Shown in pieces: positions 8,443 to 17,239 of a DNA stretch of 64,000 nucleotides. This DNA is from Paenibacillus sp. PL91. Its GTDB lineage: Bacteria; Bacillota; Bacilli; Paenibacillales; Paenibacillaceae. How positions within the stretch are numbered: the first letter of the stretch is position 1; each line of letters starts with the position of its first letter. The DNA lies in assembly GCF_012935325.2 (NCBI RefSeq), contig NZ_JABBYG020000006.1:1-64000 (forward strand). Reading direction: 5' to 3'. Below the pieces are notes generated by a model. The model searched no databases. It was not told the origin of the DNA and saw nothing but the letters and a program-made list of their open reading frames with translations. A program made the position numbers and the translations under genes.

Positions 8443-8814
8443 CTATAATAGCTGAAGGCCGCAGGAGGGACAAATGGAATCGCGTTCTGTGACGGTTTCG
8501 CTGCAAGCCGGACACGGTTCGGAGAAAGCGGCTGCGGCGCCTGCTCTTCTCTCGGATTTGGCGCCATCCTTGGCGGAATTGTCTTCTGAATGCGGACGCA
8601 GATGGGCAGGTGTGCCGAAAATGGTCTCCACCATTTCTTTGAGCTCCTTGTACCGATCTGAGTCGTCAGAGGCGATTCTAACGAACATAAACATGCCGGT
8701 TAGCAGCGCGCCGGCAATAATAAGCACGACGGCGGTTGCCAAAGCGTCAAACCAAGTAAATAAGAGCGGCGCTGCATGCGCCGCTCCTCCGATCAACAAG
8801 CTCCACTCTGTCAC
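8443..8814 (-). CDS. Membrane-anchored zinc-ribbon protein
   Basis: 123 residues from GTG 8814 (AGGTGA about 7 bases upstream). One N-terminal membrane helix (about residues 20-48) is followed by a charged linker. A C-terminal zinc ribbon (CPAC..CPSC) sits at the extreme end. No known family recognised; a small scaffold or sensor attached to the membrane is possible. It starts 11 bases after the TVP38 gene stop, so they form an operon. Confidence 0.75.
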   Translation of the reverse strand: MTEWSLLIGGAAHAAPLLFTWFDALATAVVLIIAGALLTGMFMFVRIASDDSDRYKELKEMVETIFGTPAHLRPHSEDNSAKDGAKSERRAGAAAAFSEPCPACSETVTERDSICPSCGLQLL

Positions 8815-8825
8815 TCGCGCTCACC

Positions 8826-9434
8826 TCACCCATTCACCTGATAACGCGACTCGAGGCGCTTGCCTCCGAACCACATGACCAGCACGGCGGTAATCGAGAC
8901 AAAAATACGCCAAGGCTCATCGACCAGATTGCCGATATCGAAGCTAATCAGAGAGATGCAAAATATCATGACGGCCTTTCCAAGCAAAGTGGCAAGCAGA
9001 AAGGTGTGAAACGGAACTTTGCTTAGACCGGAGACAACCGTAATGACGACGGAAGGGGTGAAGGGAAAGCAAGCAAGCAGAAACAAAGGCGTGAACCCTC
9101 TGCGCTCGACCCAATTGAAAAAACGTTCCGACTTCGGAAAGCGTTTCTCAAGCCTGCCCTTGACGTTGCGCCCGAGCGAGCGGCTAATCCAAAATACGGT
9201 TACAGCGCCGGCTGTTACGCCTATCCATGAGAATAGAAATCCTAAGCCAAGGCCGTATATGTTGGCATTAGCGGCAATGATAAGAATTAACGGAAGGAAA
9301 GGGAGGAATGATTCAATCAAGGGAAGCAAAATGCCGGGCAGAGGGCCCCACTGCGAATAGCTTTGCAGCGTCCATTGAATAGAATCGAGATCCAGATGCT
9401 TTATGTATTCCAGCCAATTGCGCCAATCATCCAT
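8826..9434 (-). CDS. TVP38/TMEM64 (VTT domain) family membrane protein
   Basis: 202 residues with about five membrane helices. The VTT/DedA-like core is visible as LPLILIIAANANIYGLGLGFLFSWIG and FPFTPSVVITVVSGLS (residues ~45-150), including the re-entrant-loop style prolines and the conserved GAxxxxWISRSLG arginine region. VTT proteins are linked to lipid scrambling or transport in membranes. The role here is unassigned. It is first in an operon with the zinc-ribbon protein. Confidence 0.85.
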   Translation of the reverse strand: MDDWRNWLEYIKHLDLDSIQWTLQSYSQWGPLPGILLPLIESFLPFLPLILIIAANANIYGLGLGFLFSWIGVTAGAVTVFWISRSLGRNVKGRLEKRFPKSERFFNWVERRGFTPLFLLACFPFTPSVVITVVSGLSKVPFHTFLLATLLGKAVMIFCISLISFDIGNLVDEPWRIFVSITAVLVMWFGGKRLESRYQVNG

Positions 9435-9449
9435 AGATTTAACCCCGAT

Positions 9450-10643
9450 CTACTTATTTGTAGCTTTTTCATTTGTAGCAAACGCCTCAAAAGGGAACCA
9501 TAAATAAAACAACCCGATCGCACCAAAAAGAATAGCGCTAATCCAAAAGACGGCAACCTCGCCGTTCCAAGCGGCGATCATGCCGCCTACAATTGGTCCA
9601 ATCATAACGCCAACGCCTTCGACGGTGGATAATATGCCCCAGCCGAGCCCTTCCTGTTTAGGAGGAACATAAGTAGCCAGAAGCGCATTCCAAGCGGGTA
9701 AAATCGCGGAATAAGACAAGCCTAACGCAATTGCTATAAGTAAACAATACCAGAACGGCAGGCCGGAGGCTAGCATGTATAGACCAATAGCAAATATGCA
9801 GAAGCCGATAACAAGAAACCATTTTTTGCCCCCAAGCTTATCGGAAAGCTTGCCCATTGGAATGAGTCCTGCAGCAGCGCAAATCCCGCCTACCGTAAGG
9901 AGTATCGAGTACTGCGTTCCAGAGAGTCCTAGCTCCTGATCAGCAAAGCTCGGCAGAATCGGAACGAGCATGCTGGCACCCGTCGTTTGCAAAATCATGC
10001 CTGGAAGCAGCAGCCTCATTTTGCTAAGCCTGCCTTTGAGGATGATGAGCTGCTTGCGGAACGGCATGCGTATTGGCGTAGTAGCCCGCTCTTTGCTCAT
10101 GAAAATCGTTAACAGGCATGCAGCGACGGACATGCTGACAAGCAGCTTGTACGTAAACGATACGCTAAAGTCGAGCAAAATATTACAGACAATCGGCCCG
10201 CTCCCAAGTCCTACCATCCAAATCGTATAAAGGACTCCCATTTGGGTAGCGCGCTGCTGCTCGGTTACCTTCGTGAGGCAAACGATCCAAATCGGCGACA
10301 TGCCGATGCCATACAAGGCGGCTGTACCGATGAACATCCATGGAATCTCAGCAAATTGGAGCAGATAAACGCCGATAAGAGAGATAACAAGCCCTGCTTG
10401 CACGACGATACGGATCGAGAAGCGATCTAACAAATAGCCGATAGCCATCTTGAGCAGCGTATCAGTAACGTAGTGCGCCGATATGGCAGCTCCGATGACA
10501 TCGGGCGCAAGCCCCAATGTTTTTGTGCCATAAATAGGCAATAAGCTAACCAGCACAGCACCTCTAACAAACTCTACAATGAACAAAATAACGGAGATGA
10601 GTCGCATCTCCGCTCCAAACCAACTGTTCTGATTTGTACGCAA
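9450..10643 (-). CDS. MFS transporter
   Basis: About 397 residues from TTG 10643, which has AAGGAG 7 bases upstream; a TTG two codons earlier is too close to that site. Twelve hydrophobic segments, with the MFS loop motif GYLLDRFSIR after TM2 and PMGKLSDKLGGKKW between TM8 and TM9. The cargo is unknown. It lies about 20 bases behind the UgtP-like glycosyltransferase, an arrangement reminiscent of the Firmicute glycolipid pairing of ugtP with LtaA-type flippases, so glycolipid flipping is a possible role (inference). Confidence 0.82.
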   Translation of the reverse strand: MRTNQNSWFGAEMRLISVILFIVEFVRGAVLVSLLPIYGTKTLGLAPDVIGAAISAHYVTDTLLKMAIGYLLDRFSIRIVVQAGLVISLIGVYLLQFAEIPWMFIGTAALYGIGMSPIWIVCLTKVTEQQRATQMGVLYTIWMVGLGSGPIVCNILLDFSVSFTYKLLVSMSVAACLLTIFMSKERATTPIRMPFRKQLIILKGRLSKMRLLLPGMILQTTGASMLVPILPSFADQELGLSGTQYSILLTVGGICAAAGLIPMGKLSDKLGGKKWFLVIGFCIFAIGLYMLASGLPFWYCLLIAIALGLSYSAILPAWNALLATYVPPKQEGLGWGILSTVEGVGVMIGPIVGGMIAAWNGEVAVFWISAILFGAIGLFYLWFPFEAFATNEKATNK

Positions 10644-10662
10644 GGACAAGCTCCTTATCCAA

Positions 10663-11826
10663 TTATAAAGTCGCTGCTCTCTCCATTATACGCAAATTGG
10701 ATAGCATATCCAAAACGATGCTGTCGGCTGCTGTTTGCGAGGCTTGAAGCTGTTTGGTGGACAGCTTGCTATTTGTAAGACGTAACGGATCATGCACAAG
10801 TTTCAAAATTTGTTCCGTCAGCTCATTCGCCTCGCTCGCTAAAATAGCCGCGCCTTTGGATTCGAGATACAGCGCGTTTTGTTTTTCTTGGCCGGGGACC
10901 GGCCGGTAAATGAAAATCGGGAGTCCTGCAGCGATCGCTTCTGAGAGAGTAACGCCGCCAGGCTTCGTTATGAGGCAATCCGAAAGCGCCATCAGCTCAT
11001 GAATAGGATCAATGAAGCCGTAAACATGAAGGCGCGAGGCTCCGCTATGAGTCTGGAATTGTTTTTCAATCGTTTCTTTCAAGAGGTGATTGCGTCCACA
11101 CACAAGGGCGACCTGTACGTGATCGTCTTCCAGCAATCCGCTGCAAATTTGGGATACGTCAGGCATGACGCCTTGCGCGCCCGCCATGATGAGCACGACA
11201 GGTTTATTGGGATTCAATTTATAGCGCTCGTAGAGCTCGTTTGAGGCTGTCGTTGCGCGGAAGCCGCGCTTAAGGGGGATGCCGCTTACTTGAATAGAGC
11301 TGCTCGGAATGCCGAGTTGCATAAGCTCATGCTTCAAATCCTCCGTTGCAACGTAGTAGCGCTCAATGCTCGGATGTACCCAGCGTCCATGCAGATCGAA
11401 GTCAGTGATAACGGCATAGGAGGGCGGGTGAACATTTTTTCGCCGCTTCAGCTCCGGCAAGGCGAAGCTTGGAAAAGTGTGCATGACGATATCCGGCTGC
11501 TCCACCCTGAGTATACGACGGATCTTGTCTCTTCCGAAGGAGTGAAGCAGGCCGCCGAATAACGAGTCATGCTTCATCAGTCTTGTAAAGTCATACATCC
11601 AGCCGTAGAGAGAAGGCATATGCGTATAGCTCTTTAGATAAAACTTCCTCGTTACCACATTTATCCAAGGATGAGACTCTGCCATTAAATCCACCATTAC
11701 CGTACGATAATTGCCTTGTTCCTCTAGCGCGCTCTTAATTGCGTGAGCGACCTGTAAATGTCCTTCACCATAAGATGCGTACAAAATTAGCAATTTTGGC
11801 TGTGGATTATTATTGAACATGATCAT
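10663..11826 (-). CDS. GT28-family glycosyltransferase (UgtP/MGDG synthase-like)
   Basis: 387 residues from ATG 11826 with AGGAGGT 6 bases upstream. The N-terminal MGDG-synthase domain shows ILYASYGEGHLQVAHAI, and the C-terminal GT28 domain shows the nucleotide-sugar site KPGGVTLSEAIAAGLPIFIYRPVPGQE. UgtP-type enzymes transfer glucose or galactose from UDP-sugar to diacylglycerol at the inner membrane face, giving glycolipids and lipoteichoic-acid anchors. Co-transcribed with the MFS gene. Exact sugar and acceptor are not readable. Confidence 0.86.
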   Translation of the reverse strand: MIMFNNNPQPKLLILYASYGEGHLQVAHAIKSALEEQGNYRTVMVDLMAESHPWINVVTRKFYLKSYTHMPSLYGWMYDFTRLMKHDSLFGGLLHSFGRDKIRRILRVEQPDIVMHTFPSFALPELKRRKNVHPPSYAVITDFDLHGRWVHPSIERYYVATEDLKHELMQLGIPSSSIQVSGIPLKRGFRATTASNELYERYKLNPNKPVVLIMAGAQGVMPDVSQICSGLLEDDHVQVALVCGRNHLLKETIEKQFQTHSGASRLHVYGFIDPIHELMALSDCLITKPGGVTLSEAIAAGLPIFIYRPVPGQEKQNALYLESKGAAILASEANELTEQILKLVHDPLRLTNSKLSTKQLQASQTAADSIVLDMLSNLRIMERAATL

Positions 11827-11883
11827 ATGTACACCTCCTGCCGTTAGTTTAGCGGACGAATGTCAAGCGAACATGAACGCAGT

Positions 11884-11912
11884 TTGGTTACTTTGTGTAA
11901 TTTTTGTATAAT
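11884..11912 (+). promoter_or_regulatory. Sigma-A type promoter of the aldo/keto reductase gene
   Basis: TTGGTT (11884-11889), a 17-base spacer, then TATAAT (11907-11912) preceded by TG. Confidence 0.65.
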
Positions 11913-11959
11913 GAATACGTAATCCATCCTATTTCAAAATTGAAGGAGCGATGATTAGA

Positions 11960-12937
11960 GTGCAGTACACAAAACTAGGAAGATCAGGGCTTCGCGTAAG
12001 TCGATTATGTCTCGGTACGATGAATTTTGGCGTGGACACCGATGAGAAGGAATCATTTCGTATTTTAGATGCTGCTTTGGATGCAGGCATTAATTTTATT
12101 GATACCGCGAATATTTACGGCTGGGGCGAAAATGCAGGCCGGACCGAAGAAATCATCGGCAAATGGTTTCAACAGGGAGACGGCCGCCGCGAGCGTACCG
12201 TTCTAGCTACTAAAGTGTATGGCGATATGCATGATGCCCATGACGGACCTAACCGCGAAGCAGGCTTATCCGCCTATAAAATCCGCAGACATTTGGAAGG
12301 CTCGCTTAAACGGCTTCAAACGGATCATATTGAGCTGTACCAAATGCATCATGTGGATCGGAGCGTGAACTGGAGCGAGCTGTGGGGAGCATTCGAGACT
12401 GCCGTATCGCAAGGCAAAGTCGGCTACATAGGCTCTAGCAACTTTGCGGGCTGGGATATAGCGGTTGCACAGGGCGAAGCGAAGGCAAGAGGCTCGATTG
12501 GGCTAGTATCCGAGCAGCATAAATACAATCTGCTATGCCGTCTGCCGGAGCTTGAAGTGCTGCCTGCTTCGAGGGAATTGGGCCTTGGCGTCATCCCGTG
12601 GAGCCCGCTTGATGGCGGATTGCTTGCAGGCAACCATCGCCGGAAGGACGGAGGCCGCCGCAGCGGAGATACGAAGCGGCTCGAGCAGCACCGTGAGCAG
12701 CTGGATGCTTACGCTGCATTCTGCGACGAGCTTGGCGAGCCAGAGGATCTTGTATCGCTAGCTTGGCTGCTTGCTAATCCGGCTGTGACAGCTCCGATCA
12801 TCGGCGTTCGCACCCTGGATCAGTTCGAGCGCTCGCTTCGCGCAGTCGAGATCTCCTTGGATGAATCGGCGCTGAAGCGCATCGATGAAATATTCCCTGG
12901 CCCTGGCGGGGATGCACCTCGCGCATACGCCTGGTAA
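11960..12937 (+). CDS. Aldo/keto reductase
   Basis: Start set at GTG 11960 (MQYTKLGRSG..) because AAGGAG lies 11 bases before it but only 2 before ATG 11951. About 325 residues. TIM-barrel signatures: RLCLGTMNFG, DTANIYGWGENAGRTEEIIG (catalytic Asp and Tyr), LATKVYGD (Lys) and QMHHVD (His). C-terminal NADPH loop IIGVRTLDQFERSL. It should reduce carbonyl compounds with NADPH; the natural substrate is unknown. Stand-alone gene with its own promoter and terminator. Confidence 0.9.
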   Translation: MQYTKLGRSGLRVSRLCLGTMNFGVDTDEKESFRILDAALDAGINFIDTANIYGWGENAGRTEEIIGKWFQQGDGRRERTVLATKVYGDMHDAHDGPNREAGLSAYKIRRHLEGSLKRLQTDHIELYQMHHVDRSVNWSELWGAFETAVSQGKVGYIGSSNFAGWDIAVAQGEAKARGSIGLVSEQHKYNLLCRLPELEVLPASRELGLGVIPWSPLDGGLLAGNHRRKDGGRRSGDTKRLEQHREQLDAYAAFCDELGEPEDLVSLAWLLANPAVTAPIIGVRTLDQFERSLRAVEISLDESALKRIDEIFPGPGGDAPRAYAW

Positions 12938-12946
12938 AAGAAAAAT

Positions 12947-12985
12947 CGCCCCGTTTCCTGAACTGGAAACGGGGCGAATCCTATT
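12947..12985. terminator. Terminator between aldo/keto reductase and ilvA
   Basis: Perfect 12-bp stem (12947-12958 with 12965-12976) with AAAAA on the left and a T-rich tail on the right; serves both convergent genes. Confidence 0.9.
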
Positions 12986-12996
12986 TTGGATACCGA

Positions 12997-14265
12997 TTAA
13001 ATCAATAAGTTGAATAAGACAGGGTCTTTGTTAAGCTCAAGAAATTGAAAGCCCTTCTTCGTCATGCGCTCGACGAGGGGATCATAGTCTTCCCGGTGCG
13101 TAAGCTCAATGCCGACGAGTGCGGGACCGTTATCCTTGTTCGATTTTTTCGTATATTCGAAGCGCGTTATATCATCATTTGGCCCAAGCACCTGGTCGAG
13201 AAATTCCCGCAGCGCACCGGCGCGTTGTGGGAAGCTGACCATAAAATAATGCTTATAGCCCTCGTAAATGAGGGACCGCTCCTTGATTTCCTGCATGCGG
13301 TCCACATCGTTGTTGCCGCCGCTCACGACGCAGACGACCGTCTTGCCTTTGATCTGCTCGCGGTAGGCTTCAAGCGCCGCAATGGGCAGCGCGCCTGCCG
13401 GCTCGGCGACAATGGCATTCTCGTTGTACAAATCAAGCATAGTTGTACATACTTTTCCTTCAGGTACGGCGATCACGTCGTCCAGCAGGTCTTTGCAAAG
13501 CTCAAACGTCAGATCGCCGATACGCTTGACGGCTGCGCCGTCCACGAACTTGTCGATATGATCCAGAGGCGTCACATGGCCTGCATCAAGAGAAGCTCTT
13601 AACGATTGTGCTCCTTCCGGTTCAACGCCGATAACCTTTGTTGCAGGAGAGACGATTTTGACATAGGAGGAGACTCCGGCTGCAAGTCCGCCGCCGCCGA
13701 CGGTTACGAACACGAAGTCGGGTACAGCTTCAGCCGCTTCCATTAATTCTTGGCCGACCGTTCCATTTCCAGCGATGATTTTTGGATCGTCGAAGGGATG
13801 AATGAAGGCCATGCCGCTGCGATTGCTCTCGGCAACGGCCTCGTCATATGCATCATCGAAGGTATCGCCTGTCAGGATGACCTCCACATAGGATCCGCCA
13901 AAGAAGTTGACCTGCGTTACCTTTTGGCGTGGAGTCGTGCTTGGCATATATATTTTGCCGGGGATTCCGAGCGTTTGGCAGGAGTAGGCTACCCCTTGCG
14001 CATGGTTGCCGGCGCTTGCGCACACAACGCCCCTCGATAAGGTTTCCGGCGAGAGAGAGCGCATGAGATGGAAGGCGCCGCGTATTTTGAAGGATCGAAC
14101 GATTTGCAGATCCTCTCGTTTCAGCAGTACATTGCAATCGTATCGCTCGGACAGCACGCGGTTATGTTGGAGCGGTGTACGCGTAATGACATCCTTTAAA
14201 TGCATTTGCGCTTGAACGATCTCTTCAAGCCCAATGCGGTGTAAGGGTACGTTGTTCGTGTTCAC
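12997..14265 (-). CDS. ilvA: Threonine deaminase (threonine ammonia-lyase)
   Basis: 422 residues, the same length as Bacillus subtilis IlvA, from GTG 14265 with GAGGATGG upstream. PLP-lysine K60 lies in SFKIRGA; the phosphate-binding glycine loop is VGGGGLAAG; a SGGNND motif follows. The C-terminal ~80 residues form one ACT-like regulatory domain (HYFMVSFPQRAGALREFLDQVLG), the short bacterial type. It makes 2-oxobutanoate for isoleucine synthesis and is likely feedback-inhibited by isoleucine. No other ilv genes are nearby and I see no T-box leader. Confidence 0.95.
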   Translation of the reverse strand: MNTNNVPLHRIGLEEIVQAQMHLKDVITRTPLQHNRVLSERYDCNVLLKREDLQIVRSFKIRGAFHLMRSLSPETLSRGVVCASAGNHAQGVAYSCQTLGIPGKIYMPSTTPRQKVTQVNFFGGSYVEVILTGDTFDDAYDEAVAESNRSGMAFIHPFDDPKIIAGNGTVGQELMEAAEAVPDFVFVTVGGGGLAAGVSSYVKIVSPATKVIGVEPEGAQSLRASLDAGHVTPLDHIDKFVDGAAVKRIGDLTFELCKDLLDDVIAVPEGKVCTTMLDLYNENAIVAEPAGALPIAALEAYREQIKGKTVVCVVSGGNNDVDRMQEIKERSLIYEGYKHYFMVSFPQRAGALREFLDQVLGPNDDITRFEYTKKSNKDNGPALVGIELTHREDYDPLVERMTKKGFQFLELNKDPVLFNLLI

Positions 14266-14387
14266 GGGTGACCATCCTCTCAGCTTACCAGATCAGCAGC
14301 ATAGATTATTTGATCTATTATAGCACTATCAATGCATATTGACGTATGGGATTATCGTTTATTTTGAAATAGAGGAGGGGTACAGGT

Positions 14388-14978
14388 ATGGGGAAAATGC
14401 TGAAACGATTTGTGACGGCAATCATTATCATTATTTTGCTGCTTGGCGGCGCACTGTGGTGGCTGCTATCCTATATTGCGCCGGACGAGAAGCTGGATAT
14501 GAGCTACGCGCCAATTGATGTGAAAGAGAAGGCGCTGGCTATGGTCCGCAAATTAAAGCCGGAGCTCGTCCTTACGGAAGAGGATATCAACCATTTGATT
14601 AAAATGAATATGAAAAGCAAGTATGCGGCCGTGGGAGCAGGCGGATCATCCTTGGAGCTTGCAAAGGATATTCGTCTGGATGGCGCCGTGTTCGAGCTGG
14701 AAGAGGATAAGCTAATCGCTCGGATGAATGTAACCTATAAGGAGCGTATTCCAGCTGAGCTGCATGCTGTCTATTCGCTAGAGTGGCAGTCGCCGAGTAT
14801 TACGCTCAGGCCCCAGTCGCTATCGATTAAGGAAATGGCATTGCCGATCAGCATGCTGGAGACGATCATTATACCGCTCGACTTGCCGGCTCAGGATGTC
14901 GTAACGGTAAGGGACGTTCAGTTCGAGAACGGACAGATCAGAATACGGTTCAAGGTGAGTCTTCAATTACCATTATAA
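14388..14978 (+). CDS. YpmS-like (DUF2140) membrane-anchored protein
   Basis: 196 residues with GGAGGGG 7 bases before ATG 14388. One N-terminal membrane helix (residues ~10-30) and an extracytoplasmic domain. LVLTEEDINHLIKM and LRPQSLSIKEMALPISML match the pattern of B. subtilis YpmS, whose function is unknown. Followed by a bidirectional terminator. Confidence 0.6.
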   Translation: MGKMLKRFVTAIIIIILLLGGALWWLLSYIAPDEKLDMSYAPIDVKEKALAMVRKLKPELVLTEEDINHLIKMNMKSKYAAVGAGGSSLELAKDIRLDGAVFELEEDKLIARMNVTYKERIPAELHAVYSLEWQSPSITLRPQSLSIKEMALPISMLETIIIPLDLPAQDVVTVRDVQFENGQIRIRFKVSLQLPL

Positions 14979-15005
14979 CAAGGTTCATCATGTGAGAGAG
15001 CCAAA

Positions 15006-15034
15006 AAACCGTCCTCGTGGGGGACGGTTTCTTG
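15006..15034. terminator. Terminator between YpmS-like and collagen-like genes
   Basis: AAACCGTCC (15006-15014) pairs with GGACGGTTT (15022-15030), with an A-run before and CTTGT after. Confidence 0.75.
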
Positions 15035-15061
15035 TGCTATGAAATACTAATGGTTCATTTA

Positions 15062-15937
15062 TTAGATGATAGATACGCCAGCGCTAGCATAACCTACTAC
15101 GGCAGCAGCAAGAGCCAGGTCGGCTGTATCGGCGGAGTATACCATGAGAAGACGGGTTCCCGCAGTTACTGGGATAGCTAAAGCAGGAGCAGTACCGGTT
15201 CTTGTTTCGCCTAGGGCAAGGAGGCCTGTAATTGGTGCAAACGTTACAGCAGCGCCAGCTACAGGGTTGAAGAGATTGTCACCGAGAGGAGCGCTGTACA
15301 ATTGTGCCGTAAGGGTAACCGAGGAGGTAAGCAAGTTAACTGTTGCCGTATTGCTGAAGAAGGCTGAAATCGAATCTATCAAACCATCGCGAGGAACTGA
15401 AAACGCATAGTTAAAAAGAGGTCCGCCAACAACGGAGCCAGTAAGATCGATCGAAGTGCCAGTCAGTACAACCCCCGGCAGAGAAATCCCAAAACCAATT
15501 AGACTTACTGTACCAACTAAACCGCCTGCTACAGTAGTTGCGGTAATAGGTGCTCCTGATGCAAAAGGAATCATTGCTCCACCGGAAGCAGGACCAGTTG
15601 CGCCAGTTGCGCCAGTAGCTCCGGCAGGGCCTACTGCTCCAACAGCACCAGCAGGACCGACAGGACCAGCAGGGCCAGCAGGGCCAGTTCCTCCTGCTGT
15701 GTATGGACCCGCAGGGCCGACAGGACCGACAGGACCTTGAGGTCCTCTGCGGCCTGAGCTTCCTCTCCGACCATTTTCACCTCTCGGAGCTTTTACGATA
15801 AGCTCCTTCTTGACGATGATAACTTTATCTGCATCTTTCTTTCCTTTTGGACTGCAGCCTGAAACAGGTTTTCTAACGCAACGTTTCTTGTGATTATTTA
15901 AATAATTCAGCGAAAGCACCTCCTTGGTATTTGCCAT
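15062..15937 (-). CDS. Collagen-like exosporium protein (BclB-type C-terminal domain)
   Basis: 291 residues. Basic N-terminus with two cysteines (residues 1-50), then Gly-X-Y collagen repeats (about 52-117: GPQGPVGPVGPAGP, GATGATGATGP). The C-terminal beta domain (~120-291) carries the BclB hallmarks GGAMIPFASGAPIT, FSVPRDGLIDSISAFFS and IPVTAGTRLLMVYSA. Such proteins form trimeric filaments on spores. The ATG at 15937 has no good ribosome site, whereas AAGGAGGTG lies inside the frame (about 15916-15924) just before an in-frame CTG at 15908-15910, so translation may begin at that rare codon. Confidence 0.85.
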   Translation of the reverse strand: MANTKEVLSLNYLNNHKKRCVRKPVSGCSPKGKKDADKVIIVKKELIVKAPRGENGRRGSSGRRGPQGPVGPVGPAGPYTAGGTGPAGPAGPVGPAGAVGAVGPAGATGATGATGPASGGAMIPFASGAPITATTVAGGLVGTVSLIGFGISLPGVVLTGTSIDLTGSVVGGPLFNYAFSVPRDGLIDSISAFFSNTATVNLLTSSVTLTAQLYSAPLGDNLFNPVAGAAVTFAPITGLLALGETRTGTAPALAIPVTAGTRLLMVYSADTADLALAAAVVGYASAGVSII

Positions 15938-16111
15938 ATTCTACGTTTGTACTCTATCTATTGATTGGGTATGTATCCGTTATAGTCATAGACCTTCATC
16001 TATATTTGCTTAAATGTACGTTTGTAGGGAAGCTATTTGTCTACGATAAGGATCACGCCAATCAGAGAATGACATAACGAGAGGCTGTTATAAATGATTT
16101 GACATCGCAGT

Positions 16112-16126
16112 TGAGAATGGTTATCA
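16112..16126. promoter_or_regulatory. Second, weaker Fur box
   Basis: TGAGAATGGTTATCA matches the Bacillus Fur 7-1-7 box at 12 of 14 defined positions. It lies 12 bases upstream of the perfect box. Confidence 0.6.
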
Positions 16127-16138
16127 TAATTACGAAAG

Positions 16139-16153
16139 TGATAATCATTATCA
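16139..16153. promoter_or_regulatory. Perfect Fur box (7-1-7)
   Basis: TGATAATCATTATCA, an exact match to the Bacillus Fur consensus TGATAATNATTATCA, inside a longer palindrome with AG/CT flanks. It lies 43 bases before the first possible start of the flavodoxin-associated genes, so iron repression of this unit is expected. Confidence 0.88.
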
Positions 16154-16195
16154 CTTTAAAGAATACATATTCACATATAGCGGGAGGCAGAGCAT

Positions 16196-16465
16196 GTGGG
16201 CTTGCTTTATGAGATGGTTCTAAAAAAGCGAAAATCGGCGTTCCTGCTGCAAAAGGAAGACAATTGGAAGCAGCGGATCATGGGATCTGCGCATCAAAAA
16301 CGGTCCCTAACGGTTCAATTGCCGGAGCACGGGAGCAAAAATAAAAAAACAATAACGCTGCATTACGCTATACGATTAAGTGATATTTTTCGGAAGGAGC
16401 TAGAGAAATGCAGACTGAAACAAGCAAGCCTTGGAATTGGATGCTCTTTCCTTTCTCATCGGTAA
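16196..16465 (+). CDS. Possible small basic protein at the head of the flavodoxin unit
   Basis: 89 codons from GTG 16196, with GGGAGG (16182-16187) 8 bases upstream. The product is Lys-rich, without recognisable domains, and its last 19 codons overlap the next gene. The same ribosome site could instead serve a 9-codon leader starting at ATG 16194 (MWACFMRWF). Either way it lies directly behind the Fur boxes. Real protein, leader or chance frame cannot be settled by eye. Confidence 0.35.
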   Translation: MGLLYEMVLKKRKSAFLLQKEDNWKQRIMGSAHQKRSLTVQLPEHGSKNKKTITLHYAIRLSDIFRKELEKCRLKQASLGIGCSFLSHR

Positions 16466-17208
16466 AGGCAGGACCCGACTGCTTGTTCGCGGCTTCAGTC
16501 GGCCACGGAATTTATCAAATCGATGCGCAGAGCAACTGGAAGAAGCTCGATCATGGGATGGAAGAGCAGGCTAACGTAAACCGGCTGCAGCTCCAGCATG
16601 AGCTGCTGCACGCCTGCACGAGCAGCGGCTTATATGAATGGAATGGAGATGCGTGGGAGAATGATGGCTTAACGATTCCTTGCTATCAATATCGCAAAAT
16701 TGGCGGAAGCAGCTACGCTGCCACGGAATATGGACTCTGGTCCAAAGCAAGCTCCAGATGGGAGCAAATCGCGTGCAACGAGAAGCGAGTATATGATTTT
16801 ATCAATCTGCCTCAATATCTAATCATTGCGCATGATAGCGGAGTCTCGCTCTATGATCGCTTTATGGATGATTGGGCGCATTTTGAGCTGGAAACTAGCG
16901 TCACGAGCTTAGTGGTGTTCAAAGGCCATTTGATCGGCACGAGCGAGCAAGGCGAGCTCCTAATCGGGGATAAGAAAGGCAGGTTTGACCGTGTGCGCTT
17001 CGGCAAGCCTTTTATTTTTTCCGTGCTGGCCAAGGGGAATGACATCTATGTATGTACAGATCGAGGACTATTTCAGCTTGCTTACATTTGCAGTCAAGTC
17101 ACGCTGCTGTCCGTTAAGCTGGGCTGCCCGGTAACCGATATCGACATGCAGGGCGGCAATTTATACTTGGCCACGCTTTTTCAAGGCATTCAGACGGTAA
17201 GTATATGA
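16408..17208 (+). CDS. Beta-propeller-like protein linked to flavodoxin, function unknown
   Basis: 266 residues with GGAAGGAG 8 bases upstream of ATG 16408. The sequence is built of repeated short blades: LFAASVGHGIYQID, LLHACTSSGLYEWNG, SSYAATEYGLWSK, LIGTSEQGELLIG, IYVCTDRGLFQL, LYLATLFQGIQ. Each has the turn and aromatic pattern of propeller repeats (about six or seven). No signal peptide. It ends 31 bases before flavodoxin in the Fur-box unit, suggesting a role in iron limitation (inference). Confidence 0.72.
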   Translation: MQTETSKPWNWMLFPFSSVKAGPDCLFAASVGHGIYQIDAQSNWKKLDHGMEEQANVNRLQLQHELLHACTSSGLYEWNGDAWENDGLTIPCYQYRKIGGSSYAATEYGLWSKASSRWEQIACNEKRVYDFINLPQYLIIAHDSGVSLYDRFMDDWAHFELETSVTSLVVFKGHLIGTSEQGELLIGDKKGRFDRVRFGKPFIFSVLAKGNDIYVCTDRGLFQLAYICSQVTLLSVKLGCPVTDIDMQGGNLYLATLFQGIQTVSI

Positions 17209-17239
17209 GACTAAGAAACAGGAAGCGGAGGAATCGCAA

